The notes below the pieces were generated by a model. The model did not search any database. It saw only the letters and a program-made list of their open reading frames with translations, and was not told the origin of the DNA. The position numbers and the translations under genes were made by a program. Below are positions 33,194 through 42,367 of a stretch of 64,000 nucleotides of DNA, in pieces (the first letter of the stretch is position 1; each line of letters begins with the position of its first letter). This DNA is from Streptomyces ardesiacus (lineage in GTDB: Bacteria > Actinomycetota > Actinomycetes > Streptomycetales > Streptomycetaceae): assembly GCF_003112575.1 (NCBI RefSeq), contig NZ_BEWC01000003.1:186001-250000 (forward strand). Direction: 5' to 3'.

Positions 33194-34281
33194 AAGTAAC
33201 GGTGCTCAGTAAGCAAGAGGCAGCAGAGCGAACAGTCCGTGCACTCTGGCTGGATGAGACGACAACTGATGCGTTCTCTGCCGAGGCGCTCTCCGCTTTG
33301 CTCCGCCGTGCAGCCTCTTTCCTGTGCCCGTCGACTCCGCGCCGCCTTGTAGATGCAGTACTTGAGGCTCTCAGTCCACTGGACGAATCAAGGCTGTTCG
33401 CGCGTCCCCAAGTGGCAGCACAGCTTGACCTTTTGGTATCGATTGGTGACCTGATCGAACTTCCTCACCGAGGTGATCGTAAGGGTCGTCAGATTTACTT
33501 GGCTCCGCCTTCATTCGTGGAGAAGGCGCTCGGACAGTACCTCTTGCTCGGTGTGCGGCCCAACGGCGCACCGCTCGTAAACGAGTCGCTGGGCGCAGGC
33601 ATCCAGCACGAGGGCCACACCAGGTCTCTCAAGCTCGACGCTCAGCTCGCCCCGGCGCGTTTGCGTGCCGCCGGCCTGCATGAGATACCTCTTAATCACT
33701 GGCTCAAGCGACCTAGGACGGATCAGGCAGCCGCGGTCGTAACTGTGATGCGTCAGCGCTTGGACGGTGCCGGTGAGTCTGGAGAGGTCGGCGGCCTCAA
33801 GATCATCGATACGGCGGCATCCGTCCTCTACTACCGAGGTCGCTGGCGACAACTCGCGAGCAGTGACTCAGGAGATTTCGTTGCCCGCCGATCTCAGGCC
33901 TACGGAGCTGACTTGTGGTGTTTTGTGCGCGTGGAGCATGGAGTCCCTCGCGCACTGGTGGATCTTCCAGTTGATGACCTCGCCGCGGCAGGCTGCGACG
34001 AGGCGTGGCACACACAGGCAGCCATCGATGCCTTGGCTGGCACACCGCAAGTCATGTACATACGACCGGCTCCGGGGACGTCCGGCGACCGATGTCTGGA
34101 CCTGTTCAGCCCCGTGCCCGGGTGGGCGCAGCGCTACCTCGAGCTTGTGGGTATCCCTGTCCCGCAGGCAAGAGGGGCACTCGTCTCTTACCGCGTACCG
34201 ATGTCGGCGATCGGCCAAGTGCGGGCGTTCTTCACTGACATGCTATGGATGCACGTCAGAGAAGAGGGAGGGGTGGCGTGA
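33190..34281 (+). CDS. Unrecognised 363-aa protein, second gene of the helicase operon
   Basis: A 363-aa protein. GTG 33190 overlaps the preceding stop (GTGA), with GGAGG 7 nt upstream. The N-terminal half is helical, with a possible winged-helix segment (LVDAVLEALSPLDESRLFARPQVAAQLDLLVSIGDLIELPHRG). The rest is strand-rich (QIYLAPPSFVEKALGQYLLLGVRPNGAPLV, LKIIDTAASVLYYRGRWRQL). No known motif is seen. Its stop overlaps the helicase start as GTGA, so stoichiometric production with the helicase is likely. A targeting or adaptor role is a guess. Confidence 0.7.
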   Translation: MKVTVLSKQEAAERTVRALWLDETTTDAFSAEALSALLRRAASFLCPSTPRRLVDAVLEALSPLDESRLFARPQVAAQLDLLVSIGDLIELPHRGDRKGRQIYLAPPSFVEKALGQYLLLGVRPNGAPLVNESLGAGIQHEGHTRSLKLDAQLAPARLRAAGLHEIPLNHWLKRPRTDQAAAVVTVMRQRLDGAGESGEVGGLKIIDTAASVLYYRGRWRQLASSDSGDFVARRSQAYGADLWCFVRVEHGVPRALVDLPVDDLAAAGCDEAWHTQAAIDALAGTPQVMYIRPAPGTSGDRCLDLFSPVPGWAQRYLELVGIPVPQARGALVSYRVPMSAIGQVRAFFTDMLWMHVREEGGVA

Positions 34282-37200
34282 CAGTGGAAGCGCCAACGAT
34301 CGCGGAGACGATCAGCAAGATCCAGACAGCCCTTCGGGACTACATCGAGGCGACCTATCACATCGGGCATCCCACCGTGCTCGACCAGCGTCGTGAACTG
34401 CTCGAGCAGGAAGGCGTACTGTTCCAAGCCCCCTTCATCGAGAGCACCCCTCGCTACCAGACGAACCGCGGCTTCGGTGATCTGGACCTCGACGAAGCCG
34501 TGCGAGAGATGCTCAGCAGCCTGTCGGCACATGCGGCCGGCTCGAAGCGCCTGCTGCACGACCCGCCCTATACCCACCAGGCTGAGGCACTAGAGTCGAC
34601 CGCTCGCGATGGCCTGAGCCTGGCCGTCACGACCGGTACAGGTTCGGGCAAGACTGAGTCGTTCCTCCTGCCGATGCTGGCCAAACTCGCGGCAGAGGCC
34701 GCACACAAGCCTGAGTCCTTCAAGGTTCCGGCTGTGAGGTCACTAATCCTCTACCCCATGAACGCGCTAGTGAACGACCAGTTGGGCCGTCTTCGCCTCC
34801 TGCTGAGCGACCCACGCGTCACTGCCAAGTTCAGCGAGTGGGCCGGCCGCCCGGCACGGTTCGCCCGCTACACCAGCCGGACGCTGTACCCAGGCGTGCG
34901 CAAGGCCAAGAAGGACCAGACGCGCCTTCGCTCCATCGAGGACTTCTACGTCAACCTGATCGACCTGGCGAACGACTCCTCATCGCCACAGCGTGAGGAG
35001 GCAGATGCTCTCATCAAGGAACTGGAGGCACGTGGCAAGTGGCCAGCTAAGCCGGATCTGAAGGCGTGGTACGGCAAGAGCGGTTCCCGGTGGAAGAACA
35101 AGGCTGGCGAGTTCATCCGTGCCGTCACCCGTCCCGAAGACCCGGAGCTTCTGACACGCCATGAAGTGCTGGAAGAGCCTCCAGACGTCCTGATCACCAA
35201 CTACTCGATGCTCGAGTACATGCTCATGCGTCCGCTTGAGCGGCCCGTATTCGATGCCACAAGGGACTGGTTGGCAAACAACCCCGACGAGAAGTTCCTT
35301 CTGATCATCGATGAAGCTCACATGTACCGGGGAGCCGCCGGTGCCGAGGTGGCACTCCTGCTCCGTCGTCTACGCGCGAGGCTCGGTATCCCCGCAGAGC
35401 AGTTGCAGGTGATCTGCACAAGTGCCAGCTTCACGAGCTCCCGGTATGCGCGTCAGTTCGCCGCCCAGTTGAGCGGCAAGTCCGAGGCCGACTTCAAGAG
35501 CATCGAAGGCAAGCTTGCCCTTCGGGCAGGCGCCAGCACAGGAAGCCTGCCGGATGCACAGGTCCTAGCTGCCGTGCCGATGCACGAATTCTATGAGGGT
35601 GAAGGGGACGAGGCCCGCATCGCTGCCGTACAAGGCCTGTTGGACTACCGTGCGGTGGACCTGAGGCCGGGTGCCACGGTCGGCGAGTTGCTACACGAGG
35701 CGCTCGACGCCTTTGGTCCGATGAACCTCCTTGTCAACGAGACAATGAAGCAGGCACAGCCCGTCAGCGACCTGGGCACCCTCATCTTCCCGGATGTGGA
35801 CCAAGTTCTCGCTGACAGAGCCGCTTCTGCTCTGGTTGCACTCGGTAGCGCGGCACGACGGTCGGTGGACGGTGCAGGGCTGCTGCCGTGCCGCGTGCAT
35901 GCGTTTTTCCGCGGTCTCCCCGGGCTGTGGGCATGTCTCGACCCTGACTGCCCGGAGGTTGACCGAGAGGTTTACCCAGAGTCAGGTCCGGTGGGCCGAC
36001 TCTATGCCCAGCCCAGAGCAACCTGTGACTGCGGAGCCAGGGTTTTTGAGCTGTACACGTGCCGGCACTGTGGCTCCTCCTACGCGCGGGCCTATACCGA
36101 CGACCTCGTCAACCCCTCGCACCTGTGGAACGAGCCTGGAGGAGCCTTCCAGTCTGCGTCCGGCCTCATCCCGGAACTGCAGCCCCTTGACCTGCTACTC
36201 GAAGAGCCCTACGAGAAGAACGTCGAACTCGCCGACCTCGACCTGGTCACCGGCAGACTCAACCCAGAGAAGGTACTCGATCGTCGCGTCCGCAGCGTTT
36301 TCCTGCCCGGACTCCGGAGCGGGGAACCAATCGCCGGCGAAGATGACGGCGACGAGGCCGAGGCGGACGGGCAGTTCAAGCCTTGCGGTGTCTGCGGTCG
36401 GCGCGCAGGCTACGGGCGCTCGTCAGTGCAAGATCATCAAACGAAGGGTGACCAACCGTTTCAGGCCTTGGTGACCCGTCAACTTGAAGTGCAACCACCA
36501 GGCGCGCAGCCGAACACCGAGTTCGCGCCATTGCGTGGGCGTAAGGTGCTCGCTTTTTCCGACTCCCGACAGGTCGCCGCCCGGCTCGCTCCAAACCTGC
36601 AGAGTTACTCGATGCGCGACGCCATGCGGCCCCTAATCCTGCGCGGGTGGCAAGAGCTGGAAAAGACGATGCTCGAGCCCATGCTGTCCTTGAACCATCT
36701 ATATCTGGCAGTCATGGTTGGCGCCCGCCAATTGTCGGTTCGGCTTCGCCCCGAACTGCGCCCTTCTGAGTCACTTCACGTCCTGGACAGGGTCGAAGCA
36801 GCCATCGAGAAGGGCGCACTCAAGGGCAACCCCGGCGAGCTCATGCAGTTGTTCAGCATCACCGATCCGCCACCGCATGCGCTGATGCGGACGATGTACG
36901 CAACGCTCACGGACAAATACCTCGGCCTCGCATCCCTCGGCCTCGCATCCCTACGGGAGCCCCGAGCCAGGGCTGCTGATTTGCTCGCAACGCTCCCCGG
37001 CATTGACAGCGTGGCGACCAGCGAGGAATCCAAGCTGGCGCTGATGCGAATGTGGCTCATGCAATGGACGACTCCCGGCATCTGGTTCCCGTCGATGACC
37101 GATGGAGACTGGTGGAAGACGGAAGGCGGGGTCCATCCGCACACGGGTAAATTCCAATCGATTGACCAATGGCTCCACTCCAAGGCAGCGAAGAAGCAGT

Positions 37201-39845
37201 TCAATGACACATGGCTGCCTACACTGCTTCAGGAGTTCTGCGAAGCGGTAGCTGGGAAATACCGGCTGTCAGCCTCGAAGGTCTACTTGGATCTCGGAAC
37301 GATTTGGGGATATTGTGAACGCTGTCGTTTCACCCAGCGACCGTTCCCCGGTTCTTCCCGGTGCGTCAGCTGCCGAGACGACCAAGTCCGTACGCTAGAC
37401 CCCGACACGGACCCGGTGTTCCAAGCCCGTAAGGGGTACTACCGCGCCAGCGCCACACGAGCTCTACGGGACAGCCCCGAGTCCCCGATGAGCATCATCG
37501 CCGCTGAGCATACGGCGCAGCTCAACGCCGCGGCACAGTCAGACGCTGTGTTCTCCAAAGCAGAAGAACATGAGCTGCTGTTCCAAGACGTCGACCTCGG
37601 TCTGCCCGGATCCGGAGATCGGAAGAAACCCGCCGCCATCGATGTTCTGTCTTGCACGACCACCATGGAAGTGGGCATCGATATCGGAAATCTATCCGGT
37701 GTCGCTCTGCGTAACATGCCACCTTCGCGCGCGAACTATCAGCAACGCGCAGGTCGGGCCGGTCGGCGGGGCAACGCAGTCGCCACTGTGCTGGCCTTTG
37801 GAAGCGCTGACACCCACGACGATCATTACTTCCGCCAGCCGGAACTGATGATCCGCGGTGCGGTCGATGACCCAGTACTGACGATGGACAACGAGGAGAT
37901 CACGCGTCGTCACGTTATCGCGTACCTGCTGCAGCGCTACCACCAGGACCGTCTTCCTGACATCGACCCCGACGAGCAGCCACAGCTTTTCGAGGTACTG
38001 GGACAAATCACGGACTTCACTGGGACAAATTCACCGCTGAACAGGGCCGACCTGGAAGAGTGGTTGAAGTCCCATGAAGACTCTCTTCGGCATGACATTG
38101 CGGCATGGCTCCCCGACGAGCTCGGCCAGAACGGCCACCACTCCGTCCTTGAAAACTTCGTCACGAGGACTCTCGACGAGATCGACGAGGCCCTTGACCT
38201 CGATGCCAGCGGGCACCCTGTGACGGCCTCCGGTAGTGACGCGTCATCGGAATCTGATGAGGAAGATACGGAGGACTCAGCCGAGGACCCGGAGGAGCCG
38301 AATGCCCGGAGGACCCAGAAGAACCTGCTCGATCGGCTCCTATACAAAGGAGTGCTGCCGCGTTACGCGTTCCCGACGGACGTCGTATCGTTTTACGTCT
38401 TTGACATCGATCGGTCGACGCGCTTCAAGCCTGAGTTCCATTATGCGCCCAGTCAGGGTCTTGCGGTAGCGCTCAGCCAGTACGCGCCCGGCAAGGTGGT
38501 GTGGATCGATAACAAAGAATGGACCTCCGAGGCCATCTACGCGCCAGTCCAAGAAACGCGTCACCAAGCTTGGCGGGACAAGCTGCTCTACTTCGAGTGC
38601 CAGGTGTGCCATTACGCCAACTACTATTCGTACGGCGAGGCCGCGCCTGGGGATGAGCGCAACTGTCCGGCCTGCCGTGCCGAAGGCAAGTTCGGCAAGG
38701 CTAAGAACTGGATGCGCCCGCCGGGGTTCGCGCACCCGGCCAGGAAAGACCCTGGCACCAGTGCCGACAAGGCGCCGGCTCGCAGTTACGCCACGCGAGC
38801 CAAGCTCATGGCTTCCGGGCCGACCGAGGAGAGCGCCTGGCAGCGCGTCACGAACCGGCTTGAGCAGACGTATCGTCGCGAGACGCTGCTGGTGACGAAC
38901 ACCGGTCCCCGCAGCGAGGGGTACACCTACTGCACGCTCTGCGGGCTCATTGAGCCGACAGCCTCGGCCACGGGCGTGGTGAATGGGACACACAAGAAGC
39001 CCTACCCCGACGAAAAGGAACCGAACTGTCCCGGATCTCGCTCGACCCGTGGACTGGTGCTCGGTACTGACTTCATCTCCGACGTACTCCTAGTCCGCCT
39101 CAAGGTGGATTCGCCCATCACCCTCAAGCCGGACTACCTATCGACACACATCGCGCTGCGCACAATTGCTGAGGCCCTGACGATTGCTGCGACACGGAAG
39201 CTAGGCATCGAGGCCACGGAGTTGCAAGCGGAATACCGTCCTGCGCTGACACCTCTTGGCGGCGAAGGCCGGGAAGCCGACATCTACATGTACGACACCC
39301 TCGCTGGCGGTGCCGGCTTCACCCGCCGGGTCAACGACCACGGCATGGAGATCTTTAGGCAAACGCTGAAGCTTCTCGAAGACTGCCCGGCGAACTGCGA
39401 TGAGTCCTGCTACCGCTGTCTGCGCAGCTTCCGCAATCGATTCGAACACAACCTCCTTGACCGCCACGTCGGGGCCAGTCTCCTGCGCTACCTGATCGAC
39501 GACACGCCACCGGCTCTTGACGAAGCACGACTCGCGCGGTCGACCGACAAGCTCTTCGAGGATCTCGATAGCCGGGAGCTCGGTATCACGTTCGAGCGAA
39601 GCGTCAAAACCGACGTCGAAGGTGTCGGGCCGGTCACTGCGCCCATCCTGGCTAGGGAGCGTGACCGTGAATGGATCATTGGTGTTCACAGCCCTCTGAC
39701 TCCGGGCGTAGCACCGAACGACCGGCTGCAGCATGCCCAGGCAAGTTCCGAGAAGAGCAAAGTTTCGGTCCACCTGGTTGACGATTTGGTGATTTCCCAG
39801 AACTTGCCATTCGCGACCCAAACCGTTCTGAAGGCTCTGACATGA
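34278..39845 (+). CDS. DruE-like DEAD/DEAH-box helicase with DUF1998
   Basis: 1855 aa from GTG 34278 behind GAGGGAGGGG. Walker A (motif I) is TTGTGSGKTE at about 119-126. Motif II is DEAH at 345-348 in LLIIDEAHMYRGAAGAEVALLLRRL. The second RecA domain carries VGIDIGNLSGV and motif VI QQRAGRAGRRG from residue 1155. Cysteine pairs in the centre (CLDPDC, CDCGARVFELYTCRHCG) and near 1480 suggest zinc ribbons. The C-terminal DUF1998 region has GGAGFTRRV and the CPANCDESCYRCLRSFRNR cluster from Cys1703. Length and order match the giant Druantia helicase DruE; DISARM DrmA/B and MrfA share the DUF1998 theme but are smaller. It likely translocates on and processes foreign DNA. It is third in a coupled three-gene operon that ends in a 17-bp hairpin at 39952. 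Confidence 0.85.
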   Translation: MTVEAPTIAETISKIQTALRDYIEATYHIGHPTVLDQRRELLEQEGVLFQAPFIESTPRYQTNRGFGDLDLDEAVREMLSSLSAHAAGSKRLLHDPPYTHQAEALESTARDGLSLAVTTGTGSGKTESFLLPMLAKLAAEAAHKPESFKVPAVRSLILYPMNALVNDQLGRLRLLLSDPRVTAKFSEWAGRPARFARYTSRTLYPGVRKAKKDQTRLRSIEDFYVNLIDLANDSSSPQREEADALIKELEARGKWPAKPDLKAWYGKSGSRWKNKAGEFIRAVTRPEDPELLTRHEVLEEPPDVLITNYSMLEYMLMRPLERPVFDATRDWLANNPDEKFLLIIDEAHMYRGAAGAEVALLLRRLRARLGIPAEQLQVICTSASFTSSRYARQFAAQLSGKSEADFKSIEGKLALRAGASTGSLPDAQVLAAVPMHEFYEGEGDEARIAAVQGLLDYRAVDLRPGATVGELLHEALDAFGPMNLLVNETMKQAQPVSDLGTLIFPDVDQVLADRAASALVALGSAARRSVDGAGLLPCRVHAFFRGLPGLWACLDPDCPEVDREVYPESGPVGRLYAQPRATCDCGARVFELYTCRHCGSSYARAYTDDLVNPSHLWNEPGGAFQSASGLIPELQPLDLLLEEPYEKNVELADLDLVTGRLNPEKVLDRRVRSVFLPGLRSGEPIAGEDDGDEAEADGQFKPCGVCGRRAGYGRSSVQDHQTKGDQPFQALVTRQLEVQPPGAQPNTEFAPLRGRKVLAFSDSRQVAARLAPNLQSYSMRDAMRPLILRGWQELEKTMLEPMLSLNHLYLAVMVGARQLSVRLRPELRPSESLHVLDRVEAAIEKGALKGNPGELMQLFSITDPPPHALMRTMYATLTDKYLGLASLGLASLREPRARAADLLATLPGIDSVATSEESKLALMRMWLMQWTTPGIWFPSMTDGDWWKTEGGVHPHTGKFQSIDQWLHSKAAKKQFNDTWLPTLLQEFCEAVAGKYRLSASKVYLDLGTIWGYCERCRFTQRPFPGSSRCVSCRDDQVRTLDPDTDPVFQARKGYYRASATRALRDSPESPMSIIAAEHTAQLNAAAQSDAVFSKAEEHELLFQDVDLGLPGSGDRKKPAAIDVLSCTTTMEVGIDIGNLSGVALRNMPPSRANYQQRAGRAGRRGNAVATVLAFGSADTHDDHYFRQPELMIRGAVDDPVLTMDNEEITRRHVIAYLLQRYHQDRLPDIDPDEQPQLFEVLGQITDFTGTNSPLNRADLEEWLKSHEDSLRHDIAAWLPDELGQNGHHSVLENFVTRTLDEIDEALDLDASGHPVTASGSDASSESDEEDTEDSAEDPEEPNARRTQKNLLDRLLYKGVLPRYAFPTDVVSFYVFDIDRSTRFKPEFHYAPSQGLAVALSQYAPGKVVWIDNKEWTSEAIYAPVQETRHQAWRDKLLYFECQVCHYANYYSYGEAAPGDERNCPACRAEGKFGKAKNWMRPPGFAHPARKDPGTSADKAPARSYATRAKLMASGPTEESAWQRVTNRLEQTYRRETLLVTNTGPRSEGYTYCTLCGLIEPTASATGVVNGTHKKPYPDEKEPNCPGSRSTRGLVLGTDFISDVLLVRLKVDSPITLKPDYLSTHIALRTIAEALTIAATRKLGIEATELQAEYRPALTPLGGEGREADIYMYDTLAGGAGFTRRVNDHGMEIFRQTLKLLEDCPANCDESCYRCLRSFRNRFEHNLLDRHVGASLLRYLIDDTPPALDEARLARSTDKLFEDLDSRELGITFERSVKTDVEGVGPVTAPILARERDREWIIGVHSPLTPGVAPNDRLQHAQASSEKSKVSVHLVDDLVISQNLPFATQTVLKALT

Positions 39846-39951
39846 GCTAGAACAAGATGCAAATGGCGACACGGCGACACTGAGGCCTGGGCTTGGCCGA
39901 ATTAGTCTCCATTGCCTCTCCTGCTCGCACGGCAAGGGGAGATAGCCCATT

Positions 39952-39989
39952 GGGCGGCGGCCTGCATATTGCTATGCGGGCCGTCGCCC
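39952..39989 (+). terminator. Long hairpin after the helicase operon
   Basis: A 17-bp stem (GGGCGGCGGCCTGCATA against TATGCGGGCCGTCGCCC, two G-U pairs) and a TTGC loop, without a T-run. It separates the helicase operon from the DUF4365 operon. Confidence 0.6.
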
Positions 39990-40131
39990 GTGCTGACATC
40001 ATGAAGAAGCCTAGCGTCGCTCTACACGAAAATAGACGGAACCGCCACAAGTAAGAACCTTCTATCCTGAACGTTACTTCCTCCTTCGTGACTCGCTAGG
40101 GCAATCGATGAAAGATACCAAGAGGGGCAAT

Positions 40132-40698
40132 ATGGCCGAAGGCGGCACTGGTGAAGAGATGGGCGAACAGGACCTTGCGGAGGGTCAGATACCCATCACA
40201 GCACTACAGGAGCACTTCAGCGTGTCGTTCACGCGGATGATTGCTTATGCGGCTGGATGCTCCATAAAAACTCACGAGACCGATTTTGAGGGCGTTGACA
40301 TCACTATTGTTTCTTCGACAGAGTACCGCGGCTTCTACGGGCCGCAGTTCGAGCTTCAATTGAAGTGCACCTACCAGGAGAGCTTACTTAAAGATGACAG
40401 CATGACGTGGAAAATGAAGGCGAAACCGTTTCGAAAACTAACTCGCACGAAGCGGTATATCCCCGCCTACCTTGGCGTCCTCCTTATTCCACGCGAGCCG
40501 GAACCCTGGCTTCACATAAATGAATATGGCTTGTATACGCGTAGCCGCATGTTCTGGGAGTCTGCGGATAACCTGAGATACGACGGCCCGATCAATGATT
40601 ACCACACGGTACATCTACCACGTCGGAATCTCTTCACGGGTGAGCAGCTTCTGGGCATCATGAAGTCAATCGGCGATGCAGAGAGGGGTCTGAGGTGA
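40132..40698 (+). CDS. DUF4365 protein with PD-(D/E)XK-like nuclease fold
   Basis: A 188-aa protein; ATG 40132 was chosen for the AGAGGGG ahead of it, with ATG 40108 as an alternative. FSVSFTRMIAYAAGCSIKTHETDFEGVDITI is followed by FELQLKCTYQE and by a YIPAYLGVLLIPREPEPWLHINEYGLYTRSRMFWES block, the DUF4365 order. Candidate catalytic residues are Asp56 in GVDITI and Glu74/Gln76-x-Lys78 in ELQLK, the D...(E/Q)xK pattern of restriction-endonuclease folds. It may be the nuclease of the island. Its stop overlaps the next start as GTGA. Confidence 0.75.
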   Translation: MAEGGTGEEMGEQDLAEGQIPITALQEHFSVSFTRMIAYAAGCSIKTHETDFEGVDITIVSSTEYRGFYGPQFELQLKCTYQESLLKDDSMTWKMKAKPFRKLTRTKRYIPAYLGVLLIPREPEPWLHINEYGLYTRSRMFWESADNLRYDGPINDYHTVHLPRRNLFTGEQLLGIMKSIGDAERGLR

Positions 40699-41888
40699 CC
40701 CGAGCCGCGTTTGACAGCTACCGTGAGATTGCATCCGCGCTGACTCCTCCCGCGGTCTCTCAGTTCCTGGCTTCTCACGACTGGGAGCTGGAACAGAAGC
40801 AGCCGCAGGTTCGCGAGGTCTGGCGCTACCGGTCAGCCTCATTGGCCACCGCGCCCCGTGTCATGGTCCCGCTAGCCACAGATTTCGCAGATTTCGCACC
40901 ACGCTTCGCGGACACGTTGGAGTCGCTCGGGCATATTCACGATTGGGATGCCTGGCAACTACTGGAACACATCATCGCCACACGAGCGGACTTGTTCTTT
41001 GTGCGTCTCGATCAAGAAATGATCGATGGGACAATCCCTTTCCAGCAGGCCGAAAAGACACTACAAGCGATCCTCAAGTTGATGAAGTCAGCTGCGACTA
41101 CAGCAGTCGATCCCAATCATCCGAATAAGGGACGGAGGCCGGCGGCGGTCAACGAGTTCCTGGAAGAGGATGTAAGACTGGGGCACACGAAGCGTGGCAG
41201 TTTTGTCTTCACCGTAGTATCCCGTCTAGGCGAGGCTAATCCGCAACCAATCGATGGCCACGAGCAACCTGCTATGCCTTTTCCACGACAAGTCATGGAA
41301 ACATTGGCCAGAGGCCTTGAGACCACAAAACGTCTGACGCAGTCCTGGGACGAAGAGGTTCTCTCATCTCCAAGCAGCCTAGGGCTTAGTGCGGGGCTGG
41401 TGGAGTCGCTCGAAGAGATGTCACAGTCGCAGCACCTTCGCTCACTGGACTTTTCTTTCGAGTGGGCAGCGGCTGAGCGCAGGCCGGACGTGGGCCTAGC
41501 AACAATTACGCTAGACCGAGACACAATTGTTGAGCTTCCGCGTGTTCGAGAACAACTCGTACGAAGGGAAGAGCCCGTACGGCGAGAAAGGCTAGCCGGT
41601 CTCGTTAAGTCGCTTATACGGGAAAACTCGACGCCCAATGGCGAAGAGGCAGGAACAGCTATCATCGTGGCGGAGGTAAAACGAAAGACTTTGCGAGTTC
41701 ATGTTCCACTGACGGGAGCGGATCACAGCTGGGCGATCATGGCCTATGAACGCCAACTTCCCTTTACTGTGACGGGCGACCTGTCCTACGAGCGCCGCAC
41801 TTGGCGCCTAACTGGCCGTATCGAGGTCGATTCGAGCTTCCTGCGCCACCTTACAGGCTCAGAAGATTCCGACTCGGGCAGTTCCTAG
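40695..41888 (+). CDS. Unrecognised 397-aa protein coupled to the DUF4365 protein
   Basis: A 397-aa protein; GTG 40695 overlaps the stop of the DUF4365 gene as GTGA. The N-terminus (FDSYREIASALTPPAVSQFLASHDWELEQKQPQVREVWRY) is followed by helical and strand-rich regions. A segment near 300-345 (EEAGTAIIVAEVKRKTLRVHVPL) resembles a beta-grasp or OB-like region. There are no catalytic motifs or membrane helices. Lower G+C codon use than the chromosome indicates acquisition with the neighbouring island genes. The role is unknown; obligate partnership with the nuclease-fold protein is inferred from the overlap. Confidence 0.7.
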   Translation: MTRAAFDSYREIASALTPPAVSQFLASHDWELEQKQPQVREVWRYRSASLATAPRVMVPLATDFADFAPRFADTLESLGHIHDWDAWQLLEHIIATRADLFFVRLDQEMIDGTIPFQQAEKTLQAILKLMKSAATTAVDPNHPNKGRRPAAVNEFLEEDVRLGHTKRGSFVFTVVSRLGEANPQPIDGHEQPAMPFPRQVMETLARGLETTKRLTQSWDEEVLSSPSSLGLSAGLVESLEEMSQSQHLRSLDFSFEWAAAERRPDVGLATITLDRDTIVELPRVREQLVRREEPVRRERLAGLVKSLIRENSTPNGEEAGTAIIVAEVKRKTLRVHVPLTGADHSWAIMAYERQLPFTVTGDLSYERRTWRLTGRIEVDSSFLRHLTGSEDSDSGSS

Positions 41889-42367
41889 GAGACGCTTATC
41901 GGGTTGATAATAGGCAAGTCCATGGGCGTCCCCGCCTGACCTGCTACGGCGAGATTCCGTCCGGGCGGAAGGTGGCCTGCACGATCGTCCGGAAGCGCCC
42001 CCGGGAGGCGGGGATGAGATGCCCGCGCGTGCACTGGCTCAAAAGACATCGACGAAGCAGGGATCCCGCGCAACGGGCTGGGGTGGCGCTGCTCGCGTAA
42101 GGTCACCAAGAGCACGGGCCGCGACAACCGCGTTAGCCTGCTATCCGCCGGACTGTGACGTCGTCCGCTCCGAGGAGCGGCACTTCGTCGGCGCCCTACA
42201 GCGGGTGAAGGAGTGGGCGCCCATTCCCCTGCCAGCGGTCCGCTGGGTCGACATCGAGGCGAGTAGCGGTCGGGCTTTGGATGCGATCGCCGCCGCCCTG
42301 GGCTGACATTTGTGACGCCCGTGCCGTTCCGGCCATGCCCCGCACTCGGCGAAGGGACGCCTCCCGG
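41889..42367. other. Gap between convergent operons with a possible gene fragment
   Basis: The plus strand near 42160-42306 reads RSEERHFVGALQRVKEWAPIPLPAVRWVDIEASSGRALDAIAAALG to a stop. It looks like the tail of a real protein but has no start or upstream domain in frame. It is probably a decayed fragment. I see no terminator. Confidence 0.4.

Noticed and set aside
34245..34277. An earlier helicase start at ATG 34245
   Set aside because: It would overlap the preceding gene by 37 bp. GTG 34278 has a strong GAGGGAGGGG site and repeats the GTGA overlap seen at 33190.
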